Assembly (NCBI GenBank): GCA_020636105.1
Contig: JACJYL010000002.1
Location: 930,001-994,000 of the forward strand
Source: Lewinellaceae bacterium
Lineage (GTDB): Bacteria > Bacteroidota > Bacteroidia > Chitinophagales > Saprospiraceae
DNA: 64,000 bases
Direction of reading: 5' to 3'
Position 1 is the stretch's first letter. Every line of letters starts with the position of its first letter. Below the pieces are notes generated by a model that did not search any database, was not told the DNA's origin, and saw only the letters and a program-made list of their open reading frames with translations. This document shows, piece by piece, positions 16,695 to 24,711 of the stretch. Both the position numbers and the translations under genes were made by a program.

Positions 16695-18023
16695 TTATTG
16701 TACCATTTCATCCAGTAATCCGGCGATCTGCCCGGTAAGTTTTTGAATGGAATACTTACTGATATCGCCTGTTAAAGGCTGTTTTATCCCGCCATTGAGA
16801 AACAACTCATAATAACGGGAAATCTCCTGTTTGATCATCGCATGGTCAAAATACTCCACCGTTACGCCGCTATCACTTTCAGCGACTATACCTGCCACAT
16901 CACTCTCCAGCGGCCCCAATACGAAAACAGGCCGGCGGGCGGCAAGGTATTCGAATAGTTTCCCCGGAATGCGTCCTTTAGCGTTGTCCTGCTGGTTTAA
17001 CAATAAGAGTAATAGGTTGCTGTTTGCCGTCATCTTCAGCGCCTTTTCCCTTGAAACGGATCCTACGAGATTGACCACCGCCTCAATGCCGGCCTCGCGG
17101 TAAGCTTCCCGAACACTGTAGTCCACTTGTCCAACCAGTTTTATTTCGACATGTTTACCAAAATCGGGCAGCTCGGCCATCAATTCCCCAACCACCTGGA
17201 AAAAGACTTCGGGGTTTCGATCGTATCCCATGATCCCAAGATGAGTGATGGTAAATTTTTCATCAACAGGCATTTCCTGCAGATCAAAATCCTGTGGATC
17301 AAAACCCCACGGAATGACCGATATATTGTCGGCTCCCAGGTATTCGAGATCTTGCTTCCAGGTAGGACTCACGATAGTGATTTTATCAGCTGCCCGGAAG
17401 GCCTCCTGTTCCAGACGCCGGTGTTTTCGGTCGCCCCATTTGGACAGCCGGAGCAGTTGGTAATAATCGACTTGCGTCCACGGATCCTGAAAATCAGCCA
17501 GCCAGGGAATACCCGTTTTTTGTTTTACAAGCGTGGCAATGCGGGTATTGCTATGGGGTGGCCCGTCAGAAAATATGGCATCCACCGGGTTTTCTTTGAG
17601 GTATTTTACCAGGAAACGGACCGAAGGACGAATCCAGGAAGCCCGGGCATCGGGAATAAAAAAGTTACTGCGTATCCAGACAGACAGTTTATGGGAAAAG
17701 CTCATTTTGGTGTCCTTGACGTAAAAAACGTTATTGACATTGGCGTCCTTCTTTTGCCCGGTGATGAATTTGTAAATGTGGTAGGGTTCCCAGATTTTTT
17801 GTTTCAGAATGGTAATGCCTTGGGGAATATCTTTATCGTTGCTATGGTCGATGGAAGGATAATGGGCATTTTTTGCCGTAAACACAACGGGTTCCCAACC
17901 ATAATCCCGCAAATATTTGGCGATCTTCAAACACCTTAACACTCCAATGCCCCCACAGGGTGGCCAGTAATACGAGATGATTAATACTTTTTTCCGAGGA
18001 TGCTCGTCCATTTTTTTGCTCAA
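16695..18023 (-). CDS. Family 4 (GT-B) glycosyltransferase, last gene of the nonulosonate operon
   Basis: 442 residues with a GT-B layout: the N-terminal Rossmann domain begins KVLIISYYWPPCGGIGVLRC, a feature of family 4 enzymes, includes DAIFSDGPPHSNTRIATLVK and PWLADFQDPWTQ, and the C-terminal domain has the hinge KITIVSPTW, FTITHLGIMGYDRNPEVFFQ and a donor-site region GRIPGKLFEYLAARRPVFVL with the E of FEYL acting as the usual family 4 glutamate. It should transfer a nucleotide-activated sugar to a glycan. The ATG lies 3 bases after the stop of the preceding gene, so it is co-translated with the nonulosonate genes. Whether it adds the nonulosonate itself or another residue is unknown. An internal ATG at 18011 is an alternative start. 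Confidence 0.87.
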   Translation of the reverse strand: MSKKMDEHPRKKVLIISYYWPPCGGIGVLRCLKIAKYLRDYGWEPVVFTAKNAHYPSIDHSNDKDIPQGITILKQKIWEPYHIYKFITGQKKDANVNNVFYVKDTKMSFSHKLSVWIRSNFFIPDARASWIRPSVRFLVKYLKENPVDAIFSDGPPHSNTRIATLVKQKTGIPWLADFQDPWTQVDYYQLLRLSKWGDRKHRRLEQEAFRAADKITIVSPTWKQDLEYLGADNISVIPWGFDPQDFDLQEMPVDEKFTITHLGIMGYDRNPEVFFQVVGELMAELPDFGKHVEIKLVGQVDYSVREAYREAGIEAVVNLVGSVSREKALKMTANSNLLLLLLNQQDNAKGRIPGKLFEYLAARRPVFVLGPLESDVAGIVAESDSGVTVEYFDHAMIKQEISRYYELFLNGGIKQPLTGDISKYSIQKLTGQIAGLLDEMVQ

Positions 18024-18026
18024 TAT

Positions 18027-19526
18027 TTATTTCAAAACATTTTCTCCTTTCAATTTTCCGATATCCGAAATTTTGAATCCCCTGCCACGTACCAGTTTGT
18101 TCATTTGTATCCATTTAGGAATGTTGCCCACAAATTTAAACAAATACGCTACCGTTTCAGGATAAAAGCGCTTCATTTTCAACCCCTTATAATGGCTATT
18201 GAATTTACCGTTCCACTTAAAATGTTCCAGTTTTTCTCCCCTTGAACTGACGTAATACGCATATTTATAGGTATTCCGACGCTCTTTGGGCGGTAAATCT
18301 TTTTCCAAAATCAATTTTGTCAACGCCTCAAAAGATTGGGGAACATAAACGCAATCCAGTCCCATATAAAAGGCCTTGCCATAGAGAATGGAAGGCTTGC
18401 CCCAAAAGGTAGCCTCCACCACCGTACTCGACCCAAAACCAACGGTTTTATCGGCCGCACGCATCAAAGCATAAGTATCCACATCATCGAATGCCGGGAT
18501 AACGGTAAGGTTCGGGTAATCCATTTCCTCAATGCCTCTCGTCTGCATATTATTCACCTTTCCTAGATTAGGATGAACCCTGAGGTAAAAATGAATATCG
18601 GGATTATCCTGGAAGTGTTCGACCATTTGTTTGATGGCGTCATTCTGATGGTAAAACAGTGCGTTTTGCCATTCCCGGATGGCCTTGAATTCGTCTTCCG
18701 AAGAATTGAAAATGGCAATATTTGTTTTGGAACGATCAAAATCATCAGGAAGTTTTCCCTTTTCCATTTTATCGAGGTAGGACTTGTCATTTTTGTGAGT
18801 GCCCTTGATCTTGTCATAAAACCAGGCCTCGGCAGTAGCTACCTTTTCCTTTTCATCCGCTTTATTCCAGTAGTAATCAATATTTACCTGCCGTGTTTTG
18901 ATGCTATGAGGCAGGCAATTGTCATAAACTTCGTAAGTGTGATAAGTCGCTCCTTTTTCAAAAGTTCTGAATGGAATTCCTTTTTGCTGGGCCAGTTCGA
19001 TGAGGGCATGGGTTTCGGCAAAGCGCCCGTTAAAAAGATAAATATAATCGGGTTTGAACTGATCGGCGAACTGTTCAAAATTGAGGTACACGTTGATGGC
19101 GCTGCGCAGTAACTGTTCGATCAGCTCCCCAAAGGTATGGCTGTTCACATCGTAATTTCGCTGTAAGGAAATTATGGAAGAAGCCACCCCCAGCCCGAGG
19201 TTGGCCCCTTTGTAATTGTATTCAAAAAGATCGTTGAGCTGCTCAAAAAACGGCGCTTTAAACGTCCGGGCTTCCTCGTACCATTTCATCCGAAAGATGC
19301 GATCCTGATCCAACCCGATCTCCCGGTAAAAAACATCACTCCGGGCTTCGCAAATGGCACATCCCGGCAAATTATAGGCAGGATTGAAGTAACAGGCATT
19401 CACTTTGCTGTTGCATTTTACAATATCCACCTCGTGGCCTTGCTGCTTCAATCCCTCCAAAATCTCGAGTTCGATACCAAGATGGGGAACGCTTAATCCC
19501 TGATTTGAAAACAATAATACGCGCAT
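18027..19526 (-). CDS. Capsule polysaccharide synthesis-like glycosyltransferase
   Basis: 499 residues that look like a GT-B enzyme of the capsule-synthesis (KpsC/KpsS-related) type rather than a standard family 4 enzyme. The N-terminus MRVLLFSNQGLSVPHLGIEL starts a Rossmann domain with an unusual Cys pair (CAICEARSDVF). The second half has FYLRVHPNLGKVNNM, then PNLTVIPAFDDVDTYALMRA and the donor-site motif ADKTVGFGSSTVVEATFWGK, PSILYG, as in capsule synthesis proteins that transfer sugar acids. It sits between the PseG-like enzyme and the family 4 glycosyltransferase, gap 30 and 3 bases. A sugar-acid transferase in such a place is a good candidate for the nonulosonate transferase, but this is inference. 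I cannot name the family with certainty. Confidence 0.7.
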   Translation of the reverse strand: MRVLLFSNQGLSVPHLGIELEILEGLKQQGHEVDIVKCNSKVNACYFNPAYNLPGCAICEARSDVFYREIGLDQDRIFRMKWYEEARTFKAPFFEQLNDLFEYNYKGANLGLGVASSIISLQRNYDVNSHTFGELIEQLLRSAINVYLNFEQFADQFKPDYIYLFNGRFAETHALIELAQQKGIPFRTFEKGATYHTYEVYDNCLPHSIKTRQVNIDYYWNKADEKEKVATAEAWFYDKIKGTHKNDKSYLDKMEKGKLPDDFDRSKTNIAIFNSSEDEFKAIREWQNALFYHQNDAIKQMVEHFQDNPDIHFYLRVHPNLGKVNNMQTRGIEEMDYPNLTVIPAFDDVDTYALMRAADKTVGFGSSTVVEATFWGKPSILYGKAFYMGLDCVYVPQSFEALTKLILEKDLPPKERRNTYKYAYYVSSRGEKLEHFKWNGKFNSHYKGLKMKRFYPETVAYLFKFVGNIPKWIQMNKLVRGRGFKISDIGKLKGENVLK

Positions 19527-19556
19527 CTGAATGTTTATCGGTTATCTGCCTAAAAT

Positions 19557-20576
19557 TTACGCTTTTTCCTCCAGCCCTTCCCTGCAAAGATCCCAAATAA
19601 GCTTCGCACTGTTTCTGCCGACAAGGTTTTTGGTATTGAGGTGCATTTCCATCAGTTCCCGGCGTTCGTAATAAACATTTTCGATGGATTTGTTCACCAG
19701 CGCCAGACTCTCTTCCTCATTGATATCTCCTTTATAAACGCAGACTTTATGATCAATGAGCTCTTGTATTAAATATTGTTTGGATGGATCCTGAAGCAAA
19801 TTGATCGTAGGCAGTCCTGCATAAGCCGCTTCATACGTCGTGATCCCCCCCGGCAAAATGGCCAGGATGCAATTTCGTAGAATCTGCCACATGCTCCTGT
19901 TGGTCTTCGCCAGGATGATCTCGTGGTCGCTGTCTTTTTTGAGTACTTTGATGAGGTCGTCATAAGAATGCTGGTAACCTTCTCCAAGCATGACCCAAAA
20001 GGTGGCCGGCACTTTGCAATTTCTCAAAGAACGCAGGAAGGCCAATGTTTTATTCGCGGCATCTCCCCCACCCATACTGATCGCCACCGGAAACTGGTCG
20101 AGGTCAAGGTTATCTTCATAAATGGAAGTTCTGATCTTTTTACAATCTTCCTGGATGATGGTGTATTTAAGGCCTGCATAAATTTTTCCAGGCATTTCCT
20201 CCGGCTGAAGGTTATGGTATTTTGTACGGTTAAACAAAATATCCACTTTAGCCATCTGGTTGAAAATCGGTGATAAACTGATGGTCAGTAATGCATTGTT
20301 TTTTAACCTTTTAAAAAAGGCATCAGAACCTTCCATCATATCAAAAAAACAAAGTTCGTAAGTCTCTTTCAACTCGACCTCTTCCTCTTGCCTGACAATG
20401 TCAACAGGATAAGTCACCTGGGTCAACAACCGACTCACCAACGCCTCCCCCACCACCTTAAAATCGATGTCGAGGTGAGGATTCAATTCCAGGAACTGGT
20501 TGGCAAGGGAGCGGCTGCGAATGAGGTGCCCCAATCCAATACTGGTCGATGCCTTACAAACAAAAAGTATTCTCAT
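19557..20576 (-). CDS. PseG/SpsG-like UDP-sugar hydrolase
   Basis: 339 residues of the PseG/SpsG family, which are MurG-like GT-B proteins that hydrolyse UDP from UDP-2,4-diacetamido-trideoxyhexose, giving the free sugar used by the nonulosonate synthase. Visible: MRILFVCKASTSIGLGHLIR with the Gly-His pair at 15-17 that forms the family's catalytic site, the central AISMGGGDAANKTLAFLRSL and the C-terminal NCILAILPGGITTYEAAYAG, PTINLL typical of nucleotide-binding. It immediately follows the synthase gene in the operon (11-base gap). The enzymes that would make its UDP-sugar substrate (PseB, PseC, PseH-like) are not in this window. The family also includes members of unverified activity. Confidence 0.8.
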   Translation of the reverse strand: MRILFVCKASTSIGLGHLIRSRSLANQFLELNPHLDIDFKVVGEALVSRLLTQVTYPVDIVRQEEEVELKETYELCFFDMMEGSDAFFKRLKNNALLTISLSPIFNQMAKVDILFNRTKYHNLQPEEMPGKIYAGLKYTIIQEDCKKIRTSIYEDNLDLDQFPVAISMGGGDAANKTLAFLRSLRNCKVPATFWVMLGEGYQHSYDDLIKVLKKDSDHEIILAKTNRSMWQILRNCILAILPGGITTYEAAYAGLPTINLLQDPSKQYLIQELIDHKVCVYKGDINEEESLALVNKSIENVYYERRELMEMHLNTKNLVGRNSAKLIWDLCREGLEEKA

Positions 20577-20587
20577 CTGAGCCTTTT

Positions 20588-21586
20588 TTATACGTGCCCG
20601 AGTGAAAAAGCCTGGTATTGCTTTAAATCCGTTTTCAGTTTTTGACCTATCAGCAAATCAATCTGATCGGCATCCATGATGCCTTCGGGACGAACGATCA
20701 GCACATCTTCGTCCGAGAGGATGCTTCCTGCCTTAATATCCCTGGCCGCATAAAGCGATCTTCGGGCACGCTTTCTCGTGTATCGCTCCGCATCGCTGAT
20801 CTTTTGTTCAGGAATTTGCAACGCCTTTTCCGCATCGCGAAGGTCTTTTACATATTGTGTCATCCCTTCTTCCTCCATGGCATAAGCGTGGTCAAAACCT
20901 TCCTGGGTACGGTCTGCCGTAAAGTGCTTCTCAAACCATTCGGCACCATTGGTCAAGGCCATCGCTGCCGCAATGCTGTTACCGGTATGGTCAGAATACC
21001 CGACGGGGAAACCGAATGTATCCTTGAGTGTTTTGATGAACCCGACGTTGGCTTTATCTAGAAATGCCGGGTAAACAGACACACAATGCAGCAAAACAAT
21101 ATCATTGAAATTGGCTTTCGCCAGCTCATTCAACGACTTTTCAATGTCCTGCATGGTGGACATACCGGTGGAAATAATCATGCGCTTTCCGCGTTCGGCC
21201 ACCTGGCGGAGGAAACGAATGTTGTTGAGATCACAACTCGCCATTTTTACATAAGGCGGATTGAATTTCAGCAACAGATCCAATCCGCGTTCATCAAAAA
21301 CGGAAGCCGTAAAAGCAATGCCTTTTTCCTGGCAATAAGCGGCCAGTTGATCGTATTCCTCATCCTTAAGCATTCCGTCTTCGCGGATCTTGATCACTTT
21401 TTTGATATCGTAATGTCCATATTCATAATCCCCCGGCAGGTAAAGGCCCCAGGGATAGATAATCTGGAACTTTACAGAATCCGCCCCGGCAGTATGAGCA
21501 ATATCGACCAGTTCAATGGCCTTTGCCAGATTGCCGTTATGATTGGTGCCTGCTTCGGCTATGATATGTATTTTAGAATTATCCAT
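20588..21586 (-). CDS. Nonulosonate (sialic acid-like) synthase, NeuB/SpsE family
   Basis: 332 residues: a TIM-barrel NeuB domain (1-265) and a C-terminal SAF/antifreeze-like domain (about 275-332). Motifs: IHIIAEAGTNHNGNLAKAIE at the start, DSVKFQIIYP, FTASVFDERGLDLLL, PYVKMASCDLNN, ISTGMSTMQDIEKSL, LLHCVSVYPA, GYSDHTGNSIAAAMALTNG, EKHFT. These are the phosphoenolpyruvate- and metal-binding residues of the family; it condenses phosphoenolpyruvate with a six-carbon amino sugar to a nine-carbon acid. The SAF domain reads RRSLYAARDIKAGSILSDED. A longer frame starts at 21637, but the ATG at 21586 directly follows the upstream stop (21588) and gives the canonical N-terminus. Which nonulosonate (Neu, Leg, Pse or other) is made cannot be fixed from sequence alone. 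Confidence 0.9.
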   Translation of the reverse strand: MDNSKIHIIAEAGTNHNGNLAKAIELVDIAHTAGADSVKFQIIYPWGLYLPGDYEYGHYDIKKVIKIREDGMLKDEEYDQLAAYCQEKGIAFTASVFDERGLDLLLKFNPPYVKMASCDLNNIRFLRQVAERGKRMIISTGMSTMQDIEKSLNELAKANFNDIVLLHCVSVYPAFLDKANVGFIKTLKDTFGFPVGYSDHTGNSIAAAMALTNGAEWFEKHFTADRTQEGFDHAYAMEEEGMTQYVKDLRDAEKALQIPEQKISDAERYTRKRARRSLYAARDIKAGSILSDEDVLIVRPEGIMDADQIDLLIGQKLKTDLKQYQAFSLGHV

Positions 21587-21587
21587 T

Positions 21588-22661
21588 TTATAATTTTTCA
21601 TAAACGAGGGCTGCAAAGTCCTCGCAGTACTCCACAATGGTTTCCCGGTTATCTGCCCACAAATCGTTTCTCAGATTGGATTTAATGGCATTGAGATCTC
21701 CCATATTGTCCAAACGGTGTTCCACTTCTTTCAACAGATCATCCTTCACCAGGTTGATGTTCCATTCATCCATTCCAATGGTCTCCAGCATACTGATCGC
21801 CCGCTGATCATAACTGATCTTAATGGTCGGGATGTCGTATGCCAGGCATGGAATAAAACTGTGCAAACGGAAGGTGAGGTTGAGTTTTGTATTCTTAAGA
21901 TAAGTCAGATAAGTGTAAACATCTTCTGTGTAAAGGTAATCCACTTCCTTGAAAGAAGCCGCAAAAGGAATGTCCCGGTGATCATGACAAAAGATTTTAA
22001 TATTGCTGTACCCTTTCCTTTTGAGTAAATCGATCATCTGCAACATCTGATCCCGCAGTTCATACTGGTAAGAAACCGGAATGCTCATCAGTGTCGGGGT
22101 ACGGATGGAAATGAGGACGTCCGTCTGATCCTTTTCGGAAATGGGAACGAGGTGCTGGGGCATTTCATTGATGAACAACGTCGGGCATCCGCCTACAATA
22201 TTGTCCGTGTATCCCAGGCTGTCAATATGTGCTTTGGTGGCAATATCCCGCGACAGAGAGATGTCAGCATGTTTATTAAGCAAAGCAATATTGGCATCAG
22301 TCATCACATCAGTTCTGTCGACTAACTCGAGGTCTTTATTGTAAACCTTGCCCCTGGAAACACTGAAGATCATCATAGGTCTTTCCAATGCTTTTAGGGC
22401 TGTGGCGTTTACCTCCAGTTCACCGTTTTCATACAAATTTCCTCCCCCGACAATAACTCCATGACCAAACTGGTTGATCTCATAGATGGTTTGGGAACTG
22501 AGCCCTGCCTTTTTATGGCTTTCGTATTTACTGGTGGCCGGCAAAGAAATGACGTTGAAATTTTCTTTGAAAGCGTTCCTGATGAAATGATTGATGCCCA
22601 GATAAATGACATCGTTTCCGATGTTGAAACCTTTAGGCCGAATGGAATATAAGTTTATCAT
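21588..22661 (-). CDS. Polysaccharide pyruvyltransferase family protein
   Basis: 357 residues of the polysaccharide pyruvyltransferase (CsaB/WcaK-like) family, which use phosphoenolpyruvate to add a ketal-linked pyruvate to a sugar. Visible: IRPKGFNIGNDVIYLGINHF near the N-terminus (the NxGDexi-type segment), FGHGVIVGGGNLYENGEL, ISLSRDIATKAHIDSLGY (the S-x-R-D motif), VGGCPTLFI, and NLTFRLHSFIPCLAYDIPTI with the conserved R-x-H. Ends TIVEYCEDFAALVYEKL. Its ATG overlaps the stop of the cytidylyltransferase gene by 4 bases and its stop abuts the start of the synthase gene, so it is an integral operon member. The pyruvylated acceptor is unknown; a pyruvate ketal together with a nonulosonate would give a highly acidic glycan. 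Confidence 0.88.
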   Translation of the reverse strand: MINLYSIRPKGFNIGNDVIYLGINHFIRNAFKENFNVISLPATSKYESHKKAGLSSQTIYEINQFGHGVIVGGGNLYENGELEVNATALKALERPMMIFSVSRGKVYNKDLELVDRTDVMTDANIALLNKHADISLSRDIATKAHIDSLGYTDNIVGGCPTLFINEMPQHLVPISEKDQTDVLISIRTPTLMSIPVSYQYELRDQMLQMIDLLKRKGYSNIKIFCHDHRDIPFAASFKEVDYLYTEDVYTYLTYLKNTKLNLTFRLHSFIPCLAYDIPTIKISYDQRAISMLETIGMDEWNINLVKDDLLKEVEHRLDNMGDLNAIKSNLRNDLWADNRETIVEYCEDFAALVYEKL

Positions 22662-23356
22662 TTTTCTTTTATTTCTGTTTGCTTGTATAAGTTTATCAAA
22701 TCCCGCAATGGAAGCGTATGAAAATCAACACCAGGATTTTGTGACACCATGACATTGAGTTTTTCCAGGTCTTCGGCCGTATCGACTACCAGCCTTATGT
22801 CATGGTCATTTATTGATGGGTCAATTATTTTATATAACCTGAATTGATCCGTATTATTATAAAACCATGAGGTAATGTGTTCCTGAAAAGAAAGCGTATT
22901 GATTTCGGGATAATGTTTTTTAAACAAATCGCTCCTCATCACTTCCACACTCATTCCGTAAGGAAAATGCCTGGGAAAAAGATTGGTCACAAAATCGTAT
23001 TGCTCCGATGATTCCAAAATACGAATTCCTTCCCGCAATAACTTTTTACTGAGAAAAGGACTGTCCCCGTTTAACCGCGCAAAAATATCAATATTGTAGT
23101 AATTAATGCAATCAAATGTCCGCTTCGCCACATTATGTGTGTCGCCCCTGAAAAACCGGATCCCGTTTGTGAGGGCGATTTCGACCAACGGATCATCCAC
23201 AGACCTGTCTGTGGTGAGCAAAATAGGTTCGACGCCTTCCAAAACAATGGCTCCGTCAATAGCCCATTGTATCAGTTTTTTGGTCCCCAAAAGTTTTAAG
23301 GCCTTTTGCGGCAAACGCTGCGAATCCATCCTTGAATAAATCAAAGCTGCTGTCAT
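22658..23356 (-). CDS. CMP-sugar acid (acylneuraminate-type) cytidylyltransferase, SpsF-like
   Basis: 232 residues of the cytidylyltransferase family that activates sugar acids with CTP. It opens MTAALIYSRMDSQRLPQKAL, the SpsF/NeuA-type nucleotide loop (R-x-x-S-x-R-L-P-x-K), followed by KKLIQWAIDGA, ILLTTDRSVDDPL, the metal-binding FARLNGDSPFLSKKLL with Asp in NGDSP, and a C-terminal segment IRLVVDTAEDLEKLN that is typical of SpsF. It probably converts the nonulosonate made by the synthase to its CMP form. It is the first gene of the six-gene operon; the upstream 145 bases contain only a weak -7-like sequence on the minus strand. Divergent from the amidase gene. Confidence 0.85.
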   Translation of the reverse strand: MTAALIYSRMDSQRLPQKALKLLGTKKLIQWAIDGAIVLEGVEPILLTTDRSVDDPLVEIALTNGIRFFRGDTHNVAKRTFDCINYYNIDIFARLNGDSPFLSKKLLREGIRILESSEQYDFVTNLFPRHFPYGMSVEVMRSDLFKKHYPEINTLSFQEHITSWFYNNTDQFRLYKIIDPSINDHDIRLVVDTAEDLEKLNVMVSQNPGVDFHTLPLRDLINLYKQTEIKEK

Positions 23357-23463
23357 ATCGGAACCCCAAATTTTTCACAAAGATTGACATTTTTCTCCTT
23401 TTAAAAGAATGAGCAATCTATTTCTTTCGGATTTTACCCGGCCGCTTAACCAAATATTATTAT

Positions 23464-23471
23464 TATATTTG
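23464..23471 (+). promoter_or_regulatory. Candidate -7 box (TATATTTG) for the amidase
   Basis: TATATTTG matches TAnnTTTG and sits 31 bases before the ATG at 23502. Confidence 0.5.
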
Positions 23472-23501
23472 CCCTATTCATTCACCAAACTTTAATCACC
23501 C

Positions 23502-24143
23502 ATGTTAGCTGACTATTGTGTTTACCTCGACGCCGGCCACGGAGCCATTGATGAAAATGGAAAATATGTCACTGCTCCCAATAAACAATTCGAACATTCC
23601 AAAGGTACCTTTCATAATGGCAAATGGTTTTATGAAGGTGTCTGGAACCGAAAACTGACCAACAGGGTTGCCGCGAAATTAAAAAATCTCGGCATCAGCC
23701 ACCTGATCGTCAGCCATGAATACCTGGACTTATCGCTGGCCTACCGGGTGGATGTGGCCAACTGGCATCACAAAAATTACAAAAAAGGCATTTTCATTTC
23801 CAATCATGCCAATGCCTCCGGTGCCCATTCCGCCAGAGGATTCGAGGTTTACACCACTCCCGGAACCACCAAATCTGATGCCCTCGCTGAAATGCACTGG
23901 AAAAACGTAGACAGCCTGCTGGGAGATAAGATCAAAATGCGCCCGGGCACTTCGGACGGCGACCAGGACAAAGAGGCCAATTTTTACGTCATCAAATATA
24001 CTTCCATGCCGGCGATGCTGGTCGAACATTTATTCTTTGACAATTACGATGATGCTATGTTGCTGATGGATGATGAAATTCTCGAAAAATTTGCTGAAGC
24101 ACAAGTCAGAACGATCATCGATTATTTTAACAGTTTATCATAA
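23502..24143 (+). CDS. N-acetylmuramoyl-L-alanine amidase (Amidase_3), no signal peptide
   Basis: 213 residues forming one Amidase_3 catalytic domain. Zinc ligands and catalytic residues are in place: YLDAGHGAIDE with His 13, FYEGVWNRKLTNRV with Glu near 45, FISNHANAS with His near 105, and the catalytic Glu in AMLVEHLFFDNYDDAMLL near 174. The domain would cleave the amide bond between muramic acid and the stem peptide. No signal peptide, membrane segment or SPOR domain is seen, so either it is cytosolic, released by lysis, or its export signal is missing; phage endolysin-like use is possible but there are no phage genes nearby. Start chosen at MLADYCVYLDAGHG. Confidence 0.88.
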   Translation: MLADYCVYLDAGHGAIDENGKYVTAPNKQFEHSKGTFHNGKWFYEGVWNRKLTNRVAAKLKNLGISHLIVSHEYLDLSLAYRVDVANWHHKNYKKGIFISNHANASGAHSARGFEVYTTPGTTKSDALAEMHWKNVDSLLGDKIKMRPGTSDGDQDKEANFYVIKYTSMPAMLVEHLFFDNYDDAMLLMDDEILEKFAEAQVRTIIDYFNSLS

Positions 24144-24190
24144 ATTCGAACTAAGTAACCTCGATCACAGCATTAAATTCATAATACTTT

Positions 24191-24198
24191 TATATTTG
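24191..24198 (+). promoter_or_regulatory. Candidate -7 box (TATATTTG) for the metal-efflux operon
   Basis: TATATTTG matches TAnnTTTG 23 bases before the proposed TTG start at 24222 and only 12 before an ATG at 24211 that hits a stop after four codons. Confidence 0.5.
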
Positions 24199-24221
24199 CG
24201 TAAATTTTCAATGAAAGTCGC

Positions 24222-24611
24222 TTGAAGTCTATCGCAAAAATAATGGCCCTTTATTTTTTATTGGGGAGTGCTTTCCCCAATACGGATTTTAGTCAGATCA
24301 CTAGAATCCTAAACCTGCGCGATCATTTCAACCAACATAAGCAAGAGAAAAATTCACAAAATCAGCCATTTTCATTTACCGAATTTTTGACCTCCCATTA
24401 CACCCAACCCAATCAACACCAGCATCCTAACGGCCATTGCCATCAAAATCTTCCTTTGCACCAATTGGGTCACTCGGCAGATTTTGTAGCGATTCATATT
24501 CCGGCCATTAAATCAGTAAAAATAGCTACCCGCCTGCCCAGGCATATCGTAGATACGCTGATGAATGCCAACGATTACATCCAGGCCGTTTTTCAGCCTC
24601 CCGTGGCTTAA
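24222..24611 (+). CDS. His-rich secreted small protein ahead of czcA
   Basis: 129 residues if a TTG start is used: a hydrophobic signal-like N-terminus (IAKIMALYFLLGSAF), a central Gln/Asn/His-rich stretch (HYTQPNQHQHPNGHCHQNLP, with further His) and a short C-terminal domain ending MNANDYIQAVFQPPVA. The His/Cys-rich region looks metal-binding, and small secreted His-rich proteins commonly precede metal RND pumps in Bacteroidota; it may sense or buffer a metal, which is inference. The start is odd: an ATG at 24211 reads MKVA-stop and one added base would fuse it into the frame to give MKVALKSIAKIM. Either TTG 24222, ATG 24243 or a sequence error applies. It lies 100 bases before the pump gene. 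Confidence 0.6.
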   Translation: MKSIAKIMALYFLLGSAFPNTDFSQITRILNLRDHFNQHKQEKNSQNQPFSFTEFLTSHYTQPNQHQHPNGHCHQNLPLHQLGHSADFVAIHIPAIKSVKIATRLPRHIVDTLMNANDYIQAVFQPPVA

Positions 24612-24711
24612 TTTCTTTTCTTTTTTTATCTATTTGATTCATGACAGAACTATCGGCATCCGGGCATTGTCCTGCCCGTATTGCTGATTATCCAAAAAAT
24701 AATTCATTAAA

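Noticed and set aside
10938..23356. One continuous glycan locus from flippase to nonulosonate genes
   Set aside because: Genes in between (YfhO, AT-rich T9SS cargo) are on the other strand with their own promoter signals; a functional link is possible but not shown.
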